Positions 37,807 to 46,984 of a stretch of DNA of 64,000 nucleotides are shown here, one piece after another. The stretch is from positions 4,712,001-4,776,000 of the forward strand of contig NZ_CP064030.1 in assembly GCF_016865235.1 (NCBI RefSeq). Direction: 5' to 3'. The translations under genes were made by a program, and so were the position numbers. The notes beneath the pieces were generated by a model. It ran no database searches. It was given only the letters and a program-made list of their open reading frames with translations, and was not told the DNA's origin. The stretch comes from Dyella caseinilytica. GTDB taxonomy: Bacteria; Pseudomonadota; Gammaproteobacteria; Xanthomonadales; Rhodanobacteraceae. Every line of letters starts with the position of its first letter. Within the stretch, counting starts at the first letter, position 1.

Positions 37807-40452
37807 TTAGAACTTGAAGCCAACCTTCACGCCCAGCACGCGCGGACGTAGCGGCACCTGCGACTCGATGAACTGAGCCGAAGAGGTGAACACGCTGGCA
37901 TGATTGTTGGTCAGGTTGGTGCCATACAGCGACACATCCCAGTTGTCCTTGGCCACGCCAATCGATGCGTCGACGGTGGTGTAGCCACCCTGCAGATAAC
38001 GCAACTCCACCGTGGTGACGTCAGTCACGCCTGCGCCGCTCGGATAGGTCGCCGGCTGGTTGTACATCGAACCGGTGCGGTTGAAGCCAGCCTGCGCGAA
38101 CGCCTTGAAGCCGCCGTTGAACTCCCAGTCATAACGCAGACGCATGTTGTACTGCGAGCGCGGCGAGAACGCGGGCGTGCTGCCAACGTTACCGAACGGG
38201 TTGGTGAACGATGACACGTCACCAACAGCGCCCGTTTCGACGATGCAACTGTTGTAGCCCGGCGAACCTGGAATGTTGTTGACCAGACACGGCGAGTTGG
38301 TCTGCTTGGCGTGATTGAGCGAGCCGGAGCCGATGAGCGACAGGCCATCGGTGATCTTGCCCTGGAACTGCACCTCCAGGCCATCCACCTTGTAGTTCGG
38401 TCCATTGACCGCGAAGGTGGTGTTACCCAGCACCAGCGGATTGAAGAACTGCATCTGCACGTTGTCCCACCGCATGTCATACGCAGAGGCATTAAGCAGC
38501 AGGCGGTCATCGAAGAACGTGGACTTGAAGCCGATTTCGTTGTTGGTCAGCGTGTCGGGCGCGTAGCTGATTGGCTTCTGGTACTGCGCCTCGCCATCGA
38601 GCTTCGCCACACCCGAAGTCGTGCGGTTGAAACCGCCCGGACGGAAGCCTTGCGAGAAGGTGTAATACACCATCATGTCCGGCGTGATGTGCCACTCGAG
38701 GTTCGCGCGGCTCTTAAAGCCGTTATACGTCTTGTGGTAATTCATCACCGTGTCATCGCCCACGTAGGTACCGTTGGGGACGTTGACCTGGGCGCTGGTG
38801 GTGTAGAACTCCGTACCAGTCTGCCATTCGGAGTAATGGTAATAGCGGGTTCCGGCTGTCGCGGTCAGGACATCCGGGATGATGTCGAACGACATCGAAC
38901 CGAACGCTGCTTCCTGCTTGTAGCCGCGCTGCGCATTTTCACCGAAGGCCGTGCCAGCGGGGAGCGTGACACCCGGCGAGGACTCCGCAACAGCGACGCA
39001 GGGGTTGCCACCGGCGAGGGCGCTGGCGAGGTTCTGCGGTGTGCAAGAGGGAATCGTGTTGTAGTCGAACCGCATGTGGTCGTCGATGTTGAAGTCTTCG
39101 TAGTAAAGACCACCGATGACACGGAAGCGATTGTCTTCCGGTGTGCTCAGGCGCAGCTCGTGGCTCTGGTGCGAGCTGGCTACGTTGTCGTTCCAATAAC
39201 CGTTCGGCGAATAGCACGTCGGCTTGCCGGCGCTGGATATGCCCGCCGAGGTGCCGGTGCACTGGTAATACATGCCACCCGCGCTGCGCGAGTAGTTGGT
39301 GTAGTCCTGCTGCTCGCTGATGCGGCGATTGGTGTAGCCGCCGGTGTACACCACCGAGAGGTCGCCGACCTGGCCATTCAAGGTCCAGGCGGTGTTGGTG
39401 TAATGGTCATTGTTCCAGGCCGGCACGAAGGCGGTAATCTGGTCGGTGCCGAGCGTCTGGCCGTCCGAGCCGACCGGGTAGGTCGAGGACTGACCCTTCG
39501 CATCCATGTTCTGGTAGCTCTCGGCGATCAGGAAGTTCCAGTCGTCGTTGATCTTCCACAGTCCGGACAGGCGTGCACCCTGGGTATCGACCGGGTTCCA
39601 GTTGCTCTGCGCCACCGAATAGTTGTTGGCAACCGAGGTACCACCGGCGGCCACGTAAGGTGCCATGGCACCGCCACCGTCGGTCGGCTGGCGCGTGTAC
39701 GTGCTCGGCACGTTGTCGATGTAACCGCCCTGATGATCGTTGTAGATCACGCCACGCACCGCGAACGTACCTGGAATGATCGGCAGGTTCAGCACCGCGT
39801 TGGCCGAATTGTTCGGACCACCGCCGGCGGTGACACCGGTGCTGGCTTCCGCACTGCCGCTGACGCGGGTGAGGTTCGGTTGGTTGGTGATGTAGCGCAC
39901 CGCACCCGCTTCGGCGCCACCGCCGAACAGCGTGCCTTGCGGACCTTCCAGCACTTCGACGCGATCCATGTCGACCATGTAGATGTCGAGATTACGCGCC
40001 GGGAATTGCATGGACTGGTCGTCCAGATAGACGGCCACGTTCGGGAACGGTGCGATGGTCGCGCTGGACTGGTTGCCCAGGAAGCCGGTGCTCAGGCCGC
40101 GCATGTAGATGTTGCCCTGGCCGGGACCGTTTGCGGCGAAGGTCACGTTCGGCAGGTATTTGATCAGGTCGTCGAACGACGTGATGTTCAACTGCTGCAG
40201 CGTATTGCCGGTGAATGCCTGGATGGTGATCGGCACGTCCTGAATGTCCTGGACGGTGTGCTGCGCCGTCACCGTCACAGTGCCGAGGGTGGACGTATTG
40301 GACGAATCCGGTTTGGACGGCTGAGCCGGCTGCGCGGCGGCAGAAGGCTGTGTGGCCGGCACTGGCTGAGTGGTGTCATCCGCATAGGACACGCGGGTGA
40401 TAGCAAGCGCGGCCAGCACCGCGCAAGTGATTGGATTGATCTTCAAAGCCAT
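37807..40452 (-). CDS. TonB-dependent outer-membrane receptor
   Basis: An 881-residue receptor. After a signal peptide (MALKINPITCAVLAALAITRVSYA) comes a Pro/Gln/Ala-rich linker and a TonB-box-like GTVTVTAQ near residue 60. The plug domain (VPITIQAFTG, then VEVLEGPQGTLFGGGA) and a 22-strand barrel ending in LGVKVGFKF with terminal Phe follow. It takes up a siderophore, sugar or other ligand with TonB energy. The start has GGGGG upstream. It is followed by a TPR-sulfotransferase. The ligand is not evident; C-P lyase genes begin 670 bp upstream on the same strand. Confidence 0.93.
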   Translation of the reverse strand: MALKINPITCAVLAALAITRVSYADDTTQPVPATQPSAAAQPAQPSKPDSSNTSTLGTVTVTAQHTVQDIQDVPITIQAFTGNTLQQLNITSFDDLIKYLPNVTFAANGPGQGNIYMRGLSTGFLGNQSSATIAPFPNVAVYLDDQSMQFPARNLDIYMVDMDRVEVLEGPQGTLFGGGAEAGAVRYITNQPNLTRVSGSAEASTGVTAGGGPNNSANAVLNLPIIPGTFAVRGVIYNDHQGGYIDNVPSTYTRQPTDGGGAMAPYVAAGGTSVANNYSVAQSNWNPVDTQGARLSGLWKINDDWNFLIAESYQNMDAKGQSSTYPVGSDGQTLGTDQITAFVPAWNNDHYTNTAWTLNGQVGDLSVVYTGGYTNRRISEQQDYTNYSRSAGGMYYQCTGTSAGISSAGKPTCYSPNGYWNDNVASSHQSHELRLSTPEDNRFRVIGGLYYEDFNIDDHMRFDYNTIPSCTPQNLASALAGGNPCVAVAESSPGVTLPAGTAFGENAQRGYKQEAAFGSMSFDIIPDVLTATAGTRYYHYSEWQTGTEFYTTSAQVNVPNGTYVGDDTVMNYHKTYNGFKSRANLEWHITPDMMVYYTFSQGFRPGGFNRTTSGVAKLDGEAQYQKPISYAPDTLTNNEIGFKSTFFDDRLLLNASAYDMRWDNVQMQFFNPLVLGNTTFAVNGPNYKVDGLEVQFQGKITDGLSLIGSGSLNHAKQTNSPCLVNNIPGSPGYNSCIVETGAVGDVSSFTNPFGNVGSTPAFSPRSQYNMRLRYDWEFNGGFKAFAQAGFNRTGSMYNQPATYPSGAGVTDVTTVELRYLQGGYTTVDASIGVAKDNWDVSLYGTNLTNNHASVFTSSAQFIESQVPLRPRVLGVKVGFKF

Positions 40453-41118
40453 TTTCCCCCGAACAAAAAAATTTAGCCGGACATGCCGGCGCGGATGCCT
40501 GAGTACTGCAATGCCTAACAGGCTAGAGAGTGGCGATGAAGCGCTTATGACGTGGTCTAGCCAAGTGGCGTAGCTGTCTAGGCGTACCCGATGCAAGCAT
40601 CCCTAGCTGGGTGCGGTACTTTTCAAGTTGCGCGTGACAGTGTGATGTCTACGAAACGTGCGAACGATGACAAACGCGCATAATCGAGCATGTTGTGTCG
40701 ATGACATCGATGCACAACGCGTCATGGATGCTGTTGCATGCAACGTACGCAAGTTCTTGTCAGTCGCAACAGGATCGGAAAAACGTGCTTATGACGTTTT
40801 GTAACGAGTGTTATCGATCTTCAATTCAGGGCGACTTGGATGCGGGATTGTCATTTACGCGCAAGCTTGAGCTTGTCTTGAGAGGCCACGTCTTTCGTTG
40901 CAAAAGACAGCCTTGTCCACACGATTTAGAAGGCTACGTATTTTTCGAGATAGCCCATAACGCCTCACCGTCATTCCGGCGAAGGCCGGAATCCATGCTT
41001 CGTACTTGCCATAGATTCCGGCCTTCGCCGGAATGACGGTGAGGCAAGATTTGTTCTTACGTATACCTAAGCGCCAGCAGAGAAAATGGTTGGCCGGTAA
41101 CGCTTACGTTTGATGTGT
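40453..41118. other. 666-bp intergenic region upstream of the TonB receptor
   Basis: No credible gene; a 113-codon frame at 40695-41036 runs into the palindromic repeat and has no ribosome site. Nearest the receptor gene the sequence is AT-rich, with an A/T run at 40464-40473 on the leader. A repeat of the dRS3-like family occupies 40962-41045. Otherwise I see only short dyads (for example TGCATGCA near 40735). Confidence 0.6.
40962..41045. repeat. paired-palindrome intergenic repeat (dRS3-like), copy 5
   Basis: GCCTCACCGTCATTCCGG at the left and its full complement at the right (32-bp perfect arms) enclose a spacer of about 20 bases. It lies between phnM and the receptor gene. Confidence 0.9.
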
Positions 41119-42261
41119 TTAGAACGACCGCTGCCCCGCCACCCAAACGTTGCGCACGATCGGCAGTCCATCCATCACCCGCATCCGCACCACATCGGCG
41201 CGCAAGCCCGTCTTCAGCTCGCCACGATCATCAAATCCAAGCGCCTTGGCGGGGTTGCTGCTCACCGTCGCCATTGCGCGCGGCATCGACCAGCCCGCCT
41301 GCGTGTGCAGCATGAAAGCACCATGCAACAAACTGGCAGGCACGTAGTCGGACGAAAGCATGTCCAGGCGATCAGCGCGCGCCAATTCCAGCGCGGCGAC
41401 GTTGCCCGAATGCGAACCACCGCGCACCACGTTCGGAGCACCCATGACCGTGGTCAATCCGCGTGCATGCGCCGCCTCAGCAGCTTCTTGCGTGGTGGGA
41501 AATTCCGAAATCGTCACACCGATGCGTTTGGCGTGTTCGACCTGTCCGGTGTCGGTGTCATCGTGACTGGCGAGTACGATATTGCGGCCGTGCGCCAGTG
41601 TAAGCACAGCACTTTCATGCTTGGCGCTGTAGGTGGCCTGCTGTTCGGTACGGCGCTTCACCACCTCGGCGAATTCATCTTCGCCCCAGCTCATGTGGTT
41701 CTTGCTGTAGTACTTGCGGTACTGCTGCAGGTCACGGTACTGGCGTTGGCCGGGCGTGTGGTCCATCAGCGAGATAAGACGCACGCTGGCGTGATCCATC
41801 AGCGGTTCCAGCGCCTCGATCAGGCGCGGATACGCCAGCTCGCAACGTAGGTGGAACCAGTGGTCTGCACGCAGCGCACCGCTGCGCTGGCCGCCCAGAA
41901 TGCTGTCGTAAGTACTGCGCAAGGTTTCGATGCGCACGCTTTCTTCTTCCAGATCGCCAACCGAAAGCGCGTCGAATACCGTGGTGATGCCCGCGGCAAC
42001 GATTTGCGCGTCATGGGTCAGCACGGCAGGCAGCGATGGCCACAGCACACCGGCGCGCGGCATCAGGTGCTTTTCCAGATTGTCGGTGTGCAGCTCGATC
42101 AAACCGGGAATCACGTAGTCGCCTTCGCAGTCGATCGCGCCGGGGGCCTGGGTCGAACCTTCTTCGACCAGCCGGATGATGCCGTTGCGGGCGATCAGCG
42201 AGCCGTGGATTTCGCCATCGCCGAGCACGATGCGCGCATTGGTAAGAGCTAAATCGTTCAT
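41119..42261 (-). CDS. phnM: ribose 1-methylphosphonate 5-triphosphate diphosphohydrolase
   Basis: A 380-residue amidohydrolase-fold enzyme that removes pyrophosphate from the C-P lyase intermediate, giving the 5-phosphate that PhnJ cleaves. The metal-binding segment IPGLIELHTDNLEKH is near residue 52, with later HDAQIV and SHDDTDTG; the length is close to E. coli PhnM (378). It is the last gene of phnGHIJKLM and follows phnL by 20 bp. Confidence 0.96.
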   Translation of the reverse strand: MNDLALTNARIVLGDGEIHGSLIARNGIIRLVEEGSTQAPGAIDCEGDYVIPGLIELHTDNLEKHLMPRAGVLWPSLPAVLTHDAQIVAAGITTVFDALSVGDLEEESVRIETLRSTYDSILGGQRSGALRADHWFHLRCELAYPRLIEALEPLMDHASVRLISLMDHTPGQRQYRDLQQYRKYYSKNHMSWGEDEFAEVVKRRTEQQATYSAKHESAVLTLAHGRNIVLASHDDTDTGQVEHAKRIGVTISEFPTTQEAAEAAHARGLTTVMGAPNVVRGGSHSGNVAALELARADRLDMLSSDYVPASLLHGAFMLHTQAGWSMPRAMATVSSNPAKALGFDDRGELKTGLRADVVRMRVMDGLPIVRNVWVAGQRSF

Positions 42262-42281
42262 GAGAGTCTCAAGGTAAAAGT

Positions 42282-42983
42282 TCAGGCAGCTTCGAGAGCT
42301 TGCATCGGGAACAGGCGTGTCGCGACGCGCTCGCGCATGTCTTCGTCATGGAAAATGCCCAGCACGGCCGAGCCGTTGGCACGCGCTTCCTCCAGCAGCT
42401 CTGCGACAACGGCGCGGTTGTCGGCGTCGAGCGAGGCAGTAGGTTCGTCGAGCAGCAGGATCGGACGCGGCACGATCAAGCCACGCGCAATGTTCACGCG
42501 CTGCTGTTCGCCGCCGGAGAAGGTGCCAGGCGGTAGCTGCCACAGGCGTTCGGGCACGTTCAGGCGGGACAACAGATTGCCCGCGCGTTCCCGCGCCTGT
42601 TCCAGGCAGGCGCCGTTTTGCAGCAACGGCTCGGCGACGATATCCAGCGTCGGCACGCGCGGGATCACCCGCAGAAACTGGCTTACGTAGCCCAACGTGT
42701 GACGACGTACGTCGAGCACCTCGTGCGGCGTGGCCCTGGCCAGATCCAGCCAACGCCCGTCGTGGCGCACATGCACCGCGCCGAAGCTGGGGTGGTAATT
42801 GGCGTAGATCACGCGCAGCAGTGTGCTCTTGCCAGCACCGGAAGCACCGGAAAGCACCACGCATTCGCCGGCATGCAGGCGCAGGTTCAGTCCGCGCAGC
42901 ACATTCAGGCGGGCACCGTGCTGGTGGTGCAGTTCGAACGACTTGCTAAGGTCGCGCAGTTCTAACATCAAGGCGGCGGTCAT
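42282..42983 (-). CDS. phnL: C-P lyase complex ABC-type subunit PhnL
   Basis: A 233-residue ABC ATPase with Walker A SGASGAGKST, signature FSGGEQQRV and Walker B LLLDEPTASLD. In E. coli PhnL is needed for C-P lyase activity and associates with the PhnGHIJK core rather than with a transporter. The ATG overlaps the phnK stop by four bases, which fixes the start; an internal ATG (MLELRDLSK) also exists. Confidence 0.95.
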   Translation of the reverse strand: MTAALMLELRDLSKSFELHHQHGARLNVLRGLNLRLHAGECVVLSGASGAGKSTLLRVIYANYHPSFGAVHVRHDGRWLDLARATPHEVLDVRRHTLGYVSQFLRVIPRVPTLDIVAEPLLQNGACLEQARERAGNLLSRLNVPERLWQLPPGTFSGGEQQRVNIARGLIVPRPILLLDEPTASLDADNRAVVAELLEEARANGSAVLGIFHDEDMRERVATRLFPMQALEAA

Positions 42984-43750
42984 GTGGTCAATACCGAAGA
43001 AACGAGCAATTGCGTGTACGGATGTTGCGGATCGTCCAGGATCTGGTCGGTGAGCCCGGTTTCGACCACGCGGCCACCCTGCATCACGATGGTGCGTGCG
43101 GCGAGCAGACGGGCGACGGCCAGATCGTGCGTCACCATCACCGCGGCGAGGCCGAGTTCGTTCACCAGGCGGCGCAGCAGATCGAGAATGCGTGCCTGCA
43201 CCGATACATCGAGGCCAGCCGTGGGTTCGTCCATGAAGACCAGCCGCGGCTGCGTGACCAGGGTGCGGGCGATTTGCAGGCGTTGCTGCATGCCGCCGGA
43301 GAAACCGGACGGCGCGTCATCGATACGTTCCGGATCGATTTCCACGCGTTCCAGCCAGTTTCGTGCGACGCCACGCAACTGGTTGTAGTTGCGCATACCC
43401 AGCGCCATCAGGCGCTCGGCCACGTTGGCGCCAGCGCTGACATTCAGGCGCAGCCCGTCGCGCGGATTCTGGGTGACGTAACCCCATTCCTCGCGTGCAA
43501 GGCGTCGTCGATCGGCTTCGCTGAGCGTATGGATATCCAGCCAAGCATCATCGCGTTGGCGATAACGCACGCTGCCGGAGGTGGGCGATAACTGCGCTGC
43601 GACCGTGTTCAGCAAGGTCGACTTGCCTGAGCCGGATTCGCCCACGATGCACAGCAATTCGCCCGGATGCAGGTCAAAGCTCACATCAGCACAGCCGATG
43701 CGGTGGCCGTAGTAGCGGCTGAGGTTGCGGACTTGCAGCAGCGCGCTCAT
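42980..43750 (-). CDS. phnK: C-P lyase complex ABC-type subunit PhnK
   Basis: A 256-residue ABC ATPase with GESGSGKST, FSGGMQQRLQ and LVFMDEPTAGLD. PhnK docks on PhnJ in the C-P lyase core complex. Start 43750 has GGAGGTGCTT upstream; the frame begins four codons earlier. A degenerate dRS3-like repeat lies in the 154-bp gap between phnJ and phnK, the only long gap in the operon. Confidence 0.95.
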   Translation of the reverse strand: MSALLQVRNLSRYYGHRIGCADVSFDLHPGELLCIVGESGSGKSTLLNTVAAQLSPTSGSVRYRQRDDAWLDIHTLSEADRRRLAREEWGYVTQNPRDGLRLNVSAGANVAERLMALGMRNYNQLRGVARNWLERVEIDPERIDDAPSGFSGGMQQRLQIARTLVTQPRLVFMDEPTAGLDVSVQARILDLLRRLVNELGLAAVMVTHDLAVARLLAARTIVMQGGRVVETGLTDQILDDPQHPYTQLLVSSVLTT

Positions 43751-43790
43751 AAGCACCTCCATGTCTGCGAACTTTCAGACTTGCTTAAAT

Positions 43791-43882
43791 ATTCGACCCG
43801 TCGCCCCGTCGCAGATCGGGGTCTAGCGTCTTTGTTGCGGTAGGCAAGGCGCTGGGTCCCGGCCTGCGCCGGGACGACGAAT
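43791..43882. repeat. degenerate paired-palindrome repeat (dRS3-like), copy 6
   Basis: The right unit GGGTCCCGGCCTGCGCCGGGACGACGAAT is written here by its ends only: GGGTCCCGG at 43855 and GGGACGACG at 43871. The left unit (from 43791) is partly diverged. It interrupts the phn operon between phnJ and phnK without touching either reading frame. Confidence 0.7.
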
Positions 43883-43904
43883 GAAAGATTGCGGGGAAGC
43901 AAAC

Positions 43905-44738
43905 TCATGCCTGCACCTCCGCCCTGCGCTGACCGCAGAAATCGGTATCGGAGCAGACGAACATGCGCGTGCCGCGATCATCGACGATCACTTCGTCGAG
44001 ATAACTTTCGCCCGAACCGCACAACTCGCACTGGTGTTCCCAGCGCTGGATCTCGAACGGATGGTCCTCGAAAGCCAGGCTTTCCACCTTGGTATACGGT
44101 GGAATCGCATACAGACGCTTTTCGCGGCCCGCACCGAACAGCATCAGCGCGGGCGAGTGATCGAGCTTGGGGTTGTCGAACTTCGGAATCGGCGAGGGCG
44201 AGGTAAGGAACCTGCCATCGACCAGTACCGGGTAGTCATAACTGGTGGCGATGTGCCCGTACTGGGCGATGTCTTCGTACAACTTCACGTGCATAAGTCC
44301 GTAATCGGCCAGGGCGTGCAGGGTGCGCGTCTCGGCTTCGCGGGGTTCCAGCGTGCGCAGCGGCTCGGGCTCGGGCACCTGGAACACCAGGATCTGATCT
44401 TCGCGCAGGGATGTTTCAGGAATGCGGTGACGGGTCTGAATCAGGGTCGCCTCAGCCGTGCGCTCGGTCGTGGTGACACCGGCGACGCGGGCGAAGAAAC
44501 GGCGGATGTTCACTGCGTTGGTAGTGTCATCTGCACCCTGGTCGATCACTTTCAGTACGTCGTCAGGACCCAGCAAGGCGGCGGTGACTTGAATGCCGCC
44601 GGTGCCCCAGCCGTAGGGCAGCGGCATTTCGCGGCTGCCGAACGGCACCTGATAGCCGGGAATCGCTACGGCTTTCAGCAGGGCGCGGCGCAGCATGCGC
44701 TTGGTGTCTTCGTCGAGAAAGGCAAAGTTGTAGGTCAT
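43905..44738 (-). CDS. phnJ: carbon-phosphorus lyase catalytic subunit
   Basis: A 277-residue radical SAM enzyme that breaks the C-P bond of ribose 1-phosphonate 5-phosphate. The C-terminal cysteines follow C-x2-C-x21-C-x5-C (CELC, then VCSDTDFC), the same spacing as E. coli Cys241/244/266/272. The start overlaps the phnI stop by four bases (ATGA). The N-terminal MTYNFAFLDEDTKRM is typical. Confidence 0.97.
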   Translation of the reverse strand: MTYNFAFLDEDTKRMLRRALLKAVAIPGYQVPFGSREMPLPYGWGTGGIQVTAALLGPDDVLKVIDQGADDTTNAVNIRRFFARVAGVTTTERTAEATLIQTRHRIPETSLREDQILVFQVPEPEPLRTLEPREAETRTLHALADYGLMHVKLYEDIAQYGHIATSYDYPVLVDGRFLTSPSPIPKFDNPKLDHSPALMLFGAGREKRLYAIPPYTKVESLAFEDHPFEIQRWEHQCELCGSGESYLDEVIVDDRGTRMFVCSDTDFCGQRRAEVQA

Positions 44739-45928
44739 GTTCTTAGCGCCTCAGACGGCTCCTTCCCCTGCTCGCAGGGGAGGGTTGGGGTGGGGTCAGG
44801 CTCTTGCGATAAGGCAGCATCAGGGCCCACGCTCCCAACCTCTCCCTGTTCTCCAGATGGGTTTCGCGCATCACTCACGTGCTGTGCGGCCAAGGTGCGC
44901 AGCAGCGACAGCTCCGCCTGGAAATCCACGTAATGCGGCAGCTTCAAGTGCTGCACAAAGCCAGAGGCTTCCACACTGTCCGAGTGCGACAACACGAATT
45001 CCTGGTTCTGCGCCGGCGCGTAGTTCGGTTCGGCCAGTTCGTCGCAACGCAAAGCGCGATCCACCAGGGCCATCGACATCGCCTTGCGCTCGCCTTCTCC
45101 CATGGTCAGGCCGTAGCCGCGCGTGAATTGCGGGGGTACGCCGTTGCCACCGTGAAACTGGTTGATCATCTGGCATTCGGTCAGGGTGATGCTGCCGATT
45201 TCGATGGCAAAGCCCAGTTCCTCAGGGCATACCACCACGTCCACCTCGCCCATCCGGATTTCGCCGGCGAACGGATGGCTTTCCGCGTAACCGCGCTGGG
45301 TGGAATAGGCCATGCCCAGCAGGAAACCTTCGTCGCCGCGCGACAGGTTCTGCAGGCGCGTGGCGCGGTCTGCGGGGAAGGTGACCGGTTCGCGGGTGAG
45401 GTCGATCGGTTCCGGATCGTCACCAGGCTCGAAGCGTTCGATCAACGCTTCGGCATCCAGCAGGTCGAGCACGCGCGGCATGTTTGGTGGCAGTGGTGCG
45501 TCGGCGGCAGCGACGTTGGCCGGTGCTGACGCATCGAAATCGAGCAGGCGCTGGGTGTAGTCATAGGTCGGGCCGAGCACCTGACCGCCCGGAATGTCCT
45601 TGAACGTGCCCGACACACGCCGGCGCACCCGCATGGCTGTGGTATCCAGCGGCAAGGTGTAGCCAAAGCGTGGCAGCGTGGTGCGATAGGCGCGCAGCAG
45701 GAAAATCGCTTCCAGCATGTCGCCAGCGGCCTGGCGAATCGCCAGTGCAGCCAGTTCCTCGTCGTACAGTGAGCCTTCCTGCATCACTCGCGCGACACCC
45801 AGCCGCAGCTGCTCGCGAATCTGCGCCAATTCCAGTTCGGGCACGGCGGGATTGCCACGGCGCGCCTCGGCCAACAATTCCAGCGAACGGGCAATTGCCT
45901 GTTCACCGCCTTTCACGGCTACGTACAT
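44735..45928 (-). CDS. phnI: C-P lyase complex subunit PhnI, with repeat-derived C-terminal tail
   Basis: A 397-residue nucleosidase-type subunit that, with PhnG, PhnH and PhnL, couples phosphonate to ATP to give the ribose triphosphate. The body matches PhnI from MYVAVKGGEQAI to about residue 355. The last 40 residues are longer than in E. coli PhnI (354); the segment PDPTPTLPCEQGKEP is the translation of a REP-like repeat at 44759-44800 on the opposite strand. phnH ends immediately before the ATG (TGAATG), and phnJ overlaps the stop. Confidence 0.95.
   Translation of the reverse strand: MYVAVKGGEQAIARSLELLAEARRGNPAVPELELAQIREQLRLGVARVMQEGSLYDEELAALAIRQAAGDMLEAIFLLRAYRTTLPRFGYTLPLDTTAMRVRRRVSGTFKDIPGGQVLGPTYDYTQRLLDFDASAPANVAAADAPLPPNMPRVLDLLDAEALIERFEPGDDPEPIDLTREPVTFPADRATRLQNLSRGDEGFLLGMAYSTQRGYAESHPFAGEIRMGEVDVVVCPEELGFAIEIGSITLTECQMINQFHGGNGVPPQFTRGYGLTMGEGERKAMSMALVDRALRCDELAEPNYAPAQNQEFVLSHSDSVEASGFVQHLKLPHYVDFQAELSLLRTLAAQHVSDARNPSGEQGEVGSVGPDAALSQEPDPTPTLPCEQGKEPSEALRT
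44759..44800. repeat. REP-like stem-loop inside the phnI 3' end, copy B
   Basis: CCTTCCCCTG and CAGGGGAGGG (44761-44770, 44775-44784) form a stem around CTCG, followed by TTGGGGTGGGGTCAGG. The stem-plus-tail matches the intergenic copy at 30887. It is read through in frame by phnI and adds a Pro-rich tail just before the phnI/phnJ overlap. Confidence 0.7.
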
Positions 45929-46516
45929 TCAGCTCTCCAGCAAGCGGATCGTGCGCGGCAGGCCAGCGACCTGCTGCGTGGCGACGAAGTACAGGTCGAT
46001 GCCCAGCGGTAACTGCGCGGCCAGCGCGGCGCGCTGCTGCCAGAAGTCGGCGGGCAGGCCGTCGATGGCCAAGGTGGCGGTGTCGCGAATGCCGGGGCCG
46101 CTGAACGTGTTCCCACTCCCGTTAGAAGAGGAATCAAATCCGGCCACCTGCAGAATCAAACTCGCCGACCGGTCCGGATAACGCAGATCGCCTCGCGCGA
46201 AGCTGTCCAAAGGCGGCATCGAAAGCGGATCGGTAATCAACGCAAAATCAGCATCTTGCGTCCGCTCCGCCAGCTTGATGCCGGTATGGAAACGCAGGTG
46301 TTGGATCGCTTCGTCATCCGGCTGCTGCAGCCACACCGACGTCGTGGCATCGCATAGCGTCAGCAGGATCGCCATCGACTCCGGAGAGATCGGCGCGGGC
46401 GCGGGCGGCAACACGGGCAGCGCCCGCGGCACGGCGGGACGTGCCATCGCCTGCAGCAATTCACGAAAGCTGCGCTGGCTGTCGAAAACAGGGTGGGCAA
46501 AGGCAGCTAGCATCAT
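45929..46516 (-). CDS. phnH: C-P lyase complex subunit PhnH
   Basis: A 195-residue subunit of the PhnGHIJ core with the family N-terminus FAHPVFDSQRSFRELLQAMARP. It has no catalytic residues of its own in the known structures and is needed for complex assembly. The start overlaps the phnG stop by four bases and the stop is directly followed by the phnI ATG. Length matches the family (about 190-200). Confidence 0.95.
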   Translation of the reverse strand: MMLAAFAHPVFDSQRSFRELLQAMARPAVPRALPVLPPAPAPISPESMAILLTLCDATTSVWLQQPDDEAIQHLRFHTGIKLAERTQDADFALITDPLSMPPLDSFARGDLRYPDRSASLILQVAGFDSSSNGSGNTFSGPGIRDTATLAIDGLPADFWQQRAALAAQLPLGIDLYFVATQQVAGLPRTIRLLES

Positions 46517-46959
46517 TCACCCCGCACCACGGTGAAGAATTCCACCTTGCTTGCCGCCGCCTTGCGGCTGGCGTCGTCGCGGCGCCGGTCCAGCGATCGG
46601 TGCAGGGGTTCGATCACATGCAGATGCAGCGCGGTGTTCCGCTCCGCATCCTGCAGCATGGCGTCGGCCAGCGCTGCCAGTTCCGCGTGGCGGGTATTGC
46701 TGCCGCGCACCCAGGCGTGGCCGATATGGCCGCCGGCCTGCACACTGCAGCGGGTCACGGTGATCTCGCCGAAATTGAATTGCGGACCGGTACCGCCAAT
46801 CCGCCCGCGCAGCATGTATAGGCCGGTCTGCGCCGGGCGCAGCCAGGTCAGATCGGCGGGCGGCGCAAAGGCGTCCATCGCCGCGGCAAGCTCGGCCGGG
46901 TCGGCTTGCGCCAGCAGCGACATCCAATGCGAACGCGCCAAGTTAGGGGGGGTGTCCAT
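46513..46959 (-). CDS. phnG: C-P lyase complex subunit PhnG
   Basis: A 148-residue core subunit. It shows the conserved RSHWMSLLAQADPAEL N-terminus and FNFGEITVTRCSV segment with GHAWVRG; the length is typical (about 145-155). It is the first gene of phnGHIJKLM. AGGAAC precedes its ATG. The promoter region is shared with the divergent phnF and contains a perfect dyad. Confidence 0.95.
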   Translation of the reverse strand: MDTPPNLARSHWMSLLAQADPAELAAAMDAFAPPADLTWLRPAQTGLYMLRGRIGGTGPQFNFGEITVTRCSVQAGGHIGHAWVRGSNTRHAELAALADAMLQDAERNTALHLHVIEPLHRSLDRRRDDASRKAAASKVEFFTVVRGE

Positions 46960-46984
46960 GGGTGTTCCTAATGCTTGTCACAAA

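Noticed and set aside
38311..40476. 721-codon open frame antisense to the TonB receptor
   Set aside because: No family features, no ribosome site, composition fits a shadow of GC-rich coding; the receptor on the other strand has complete domains.
40695..41036. 113-codon frame in the intergenic region upstream of the TonB receptor
   Set aside because: Ends inside a palindromic repeat, no ribosome site, no recognisable product.
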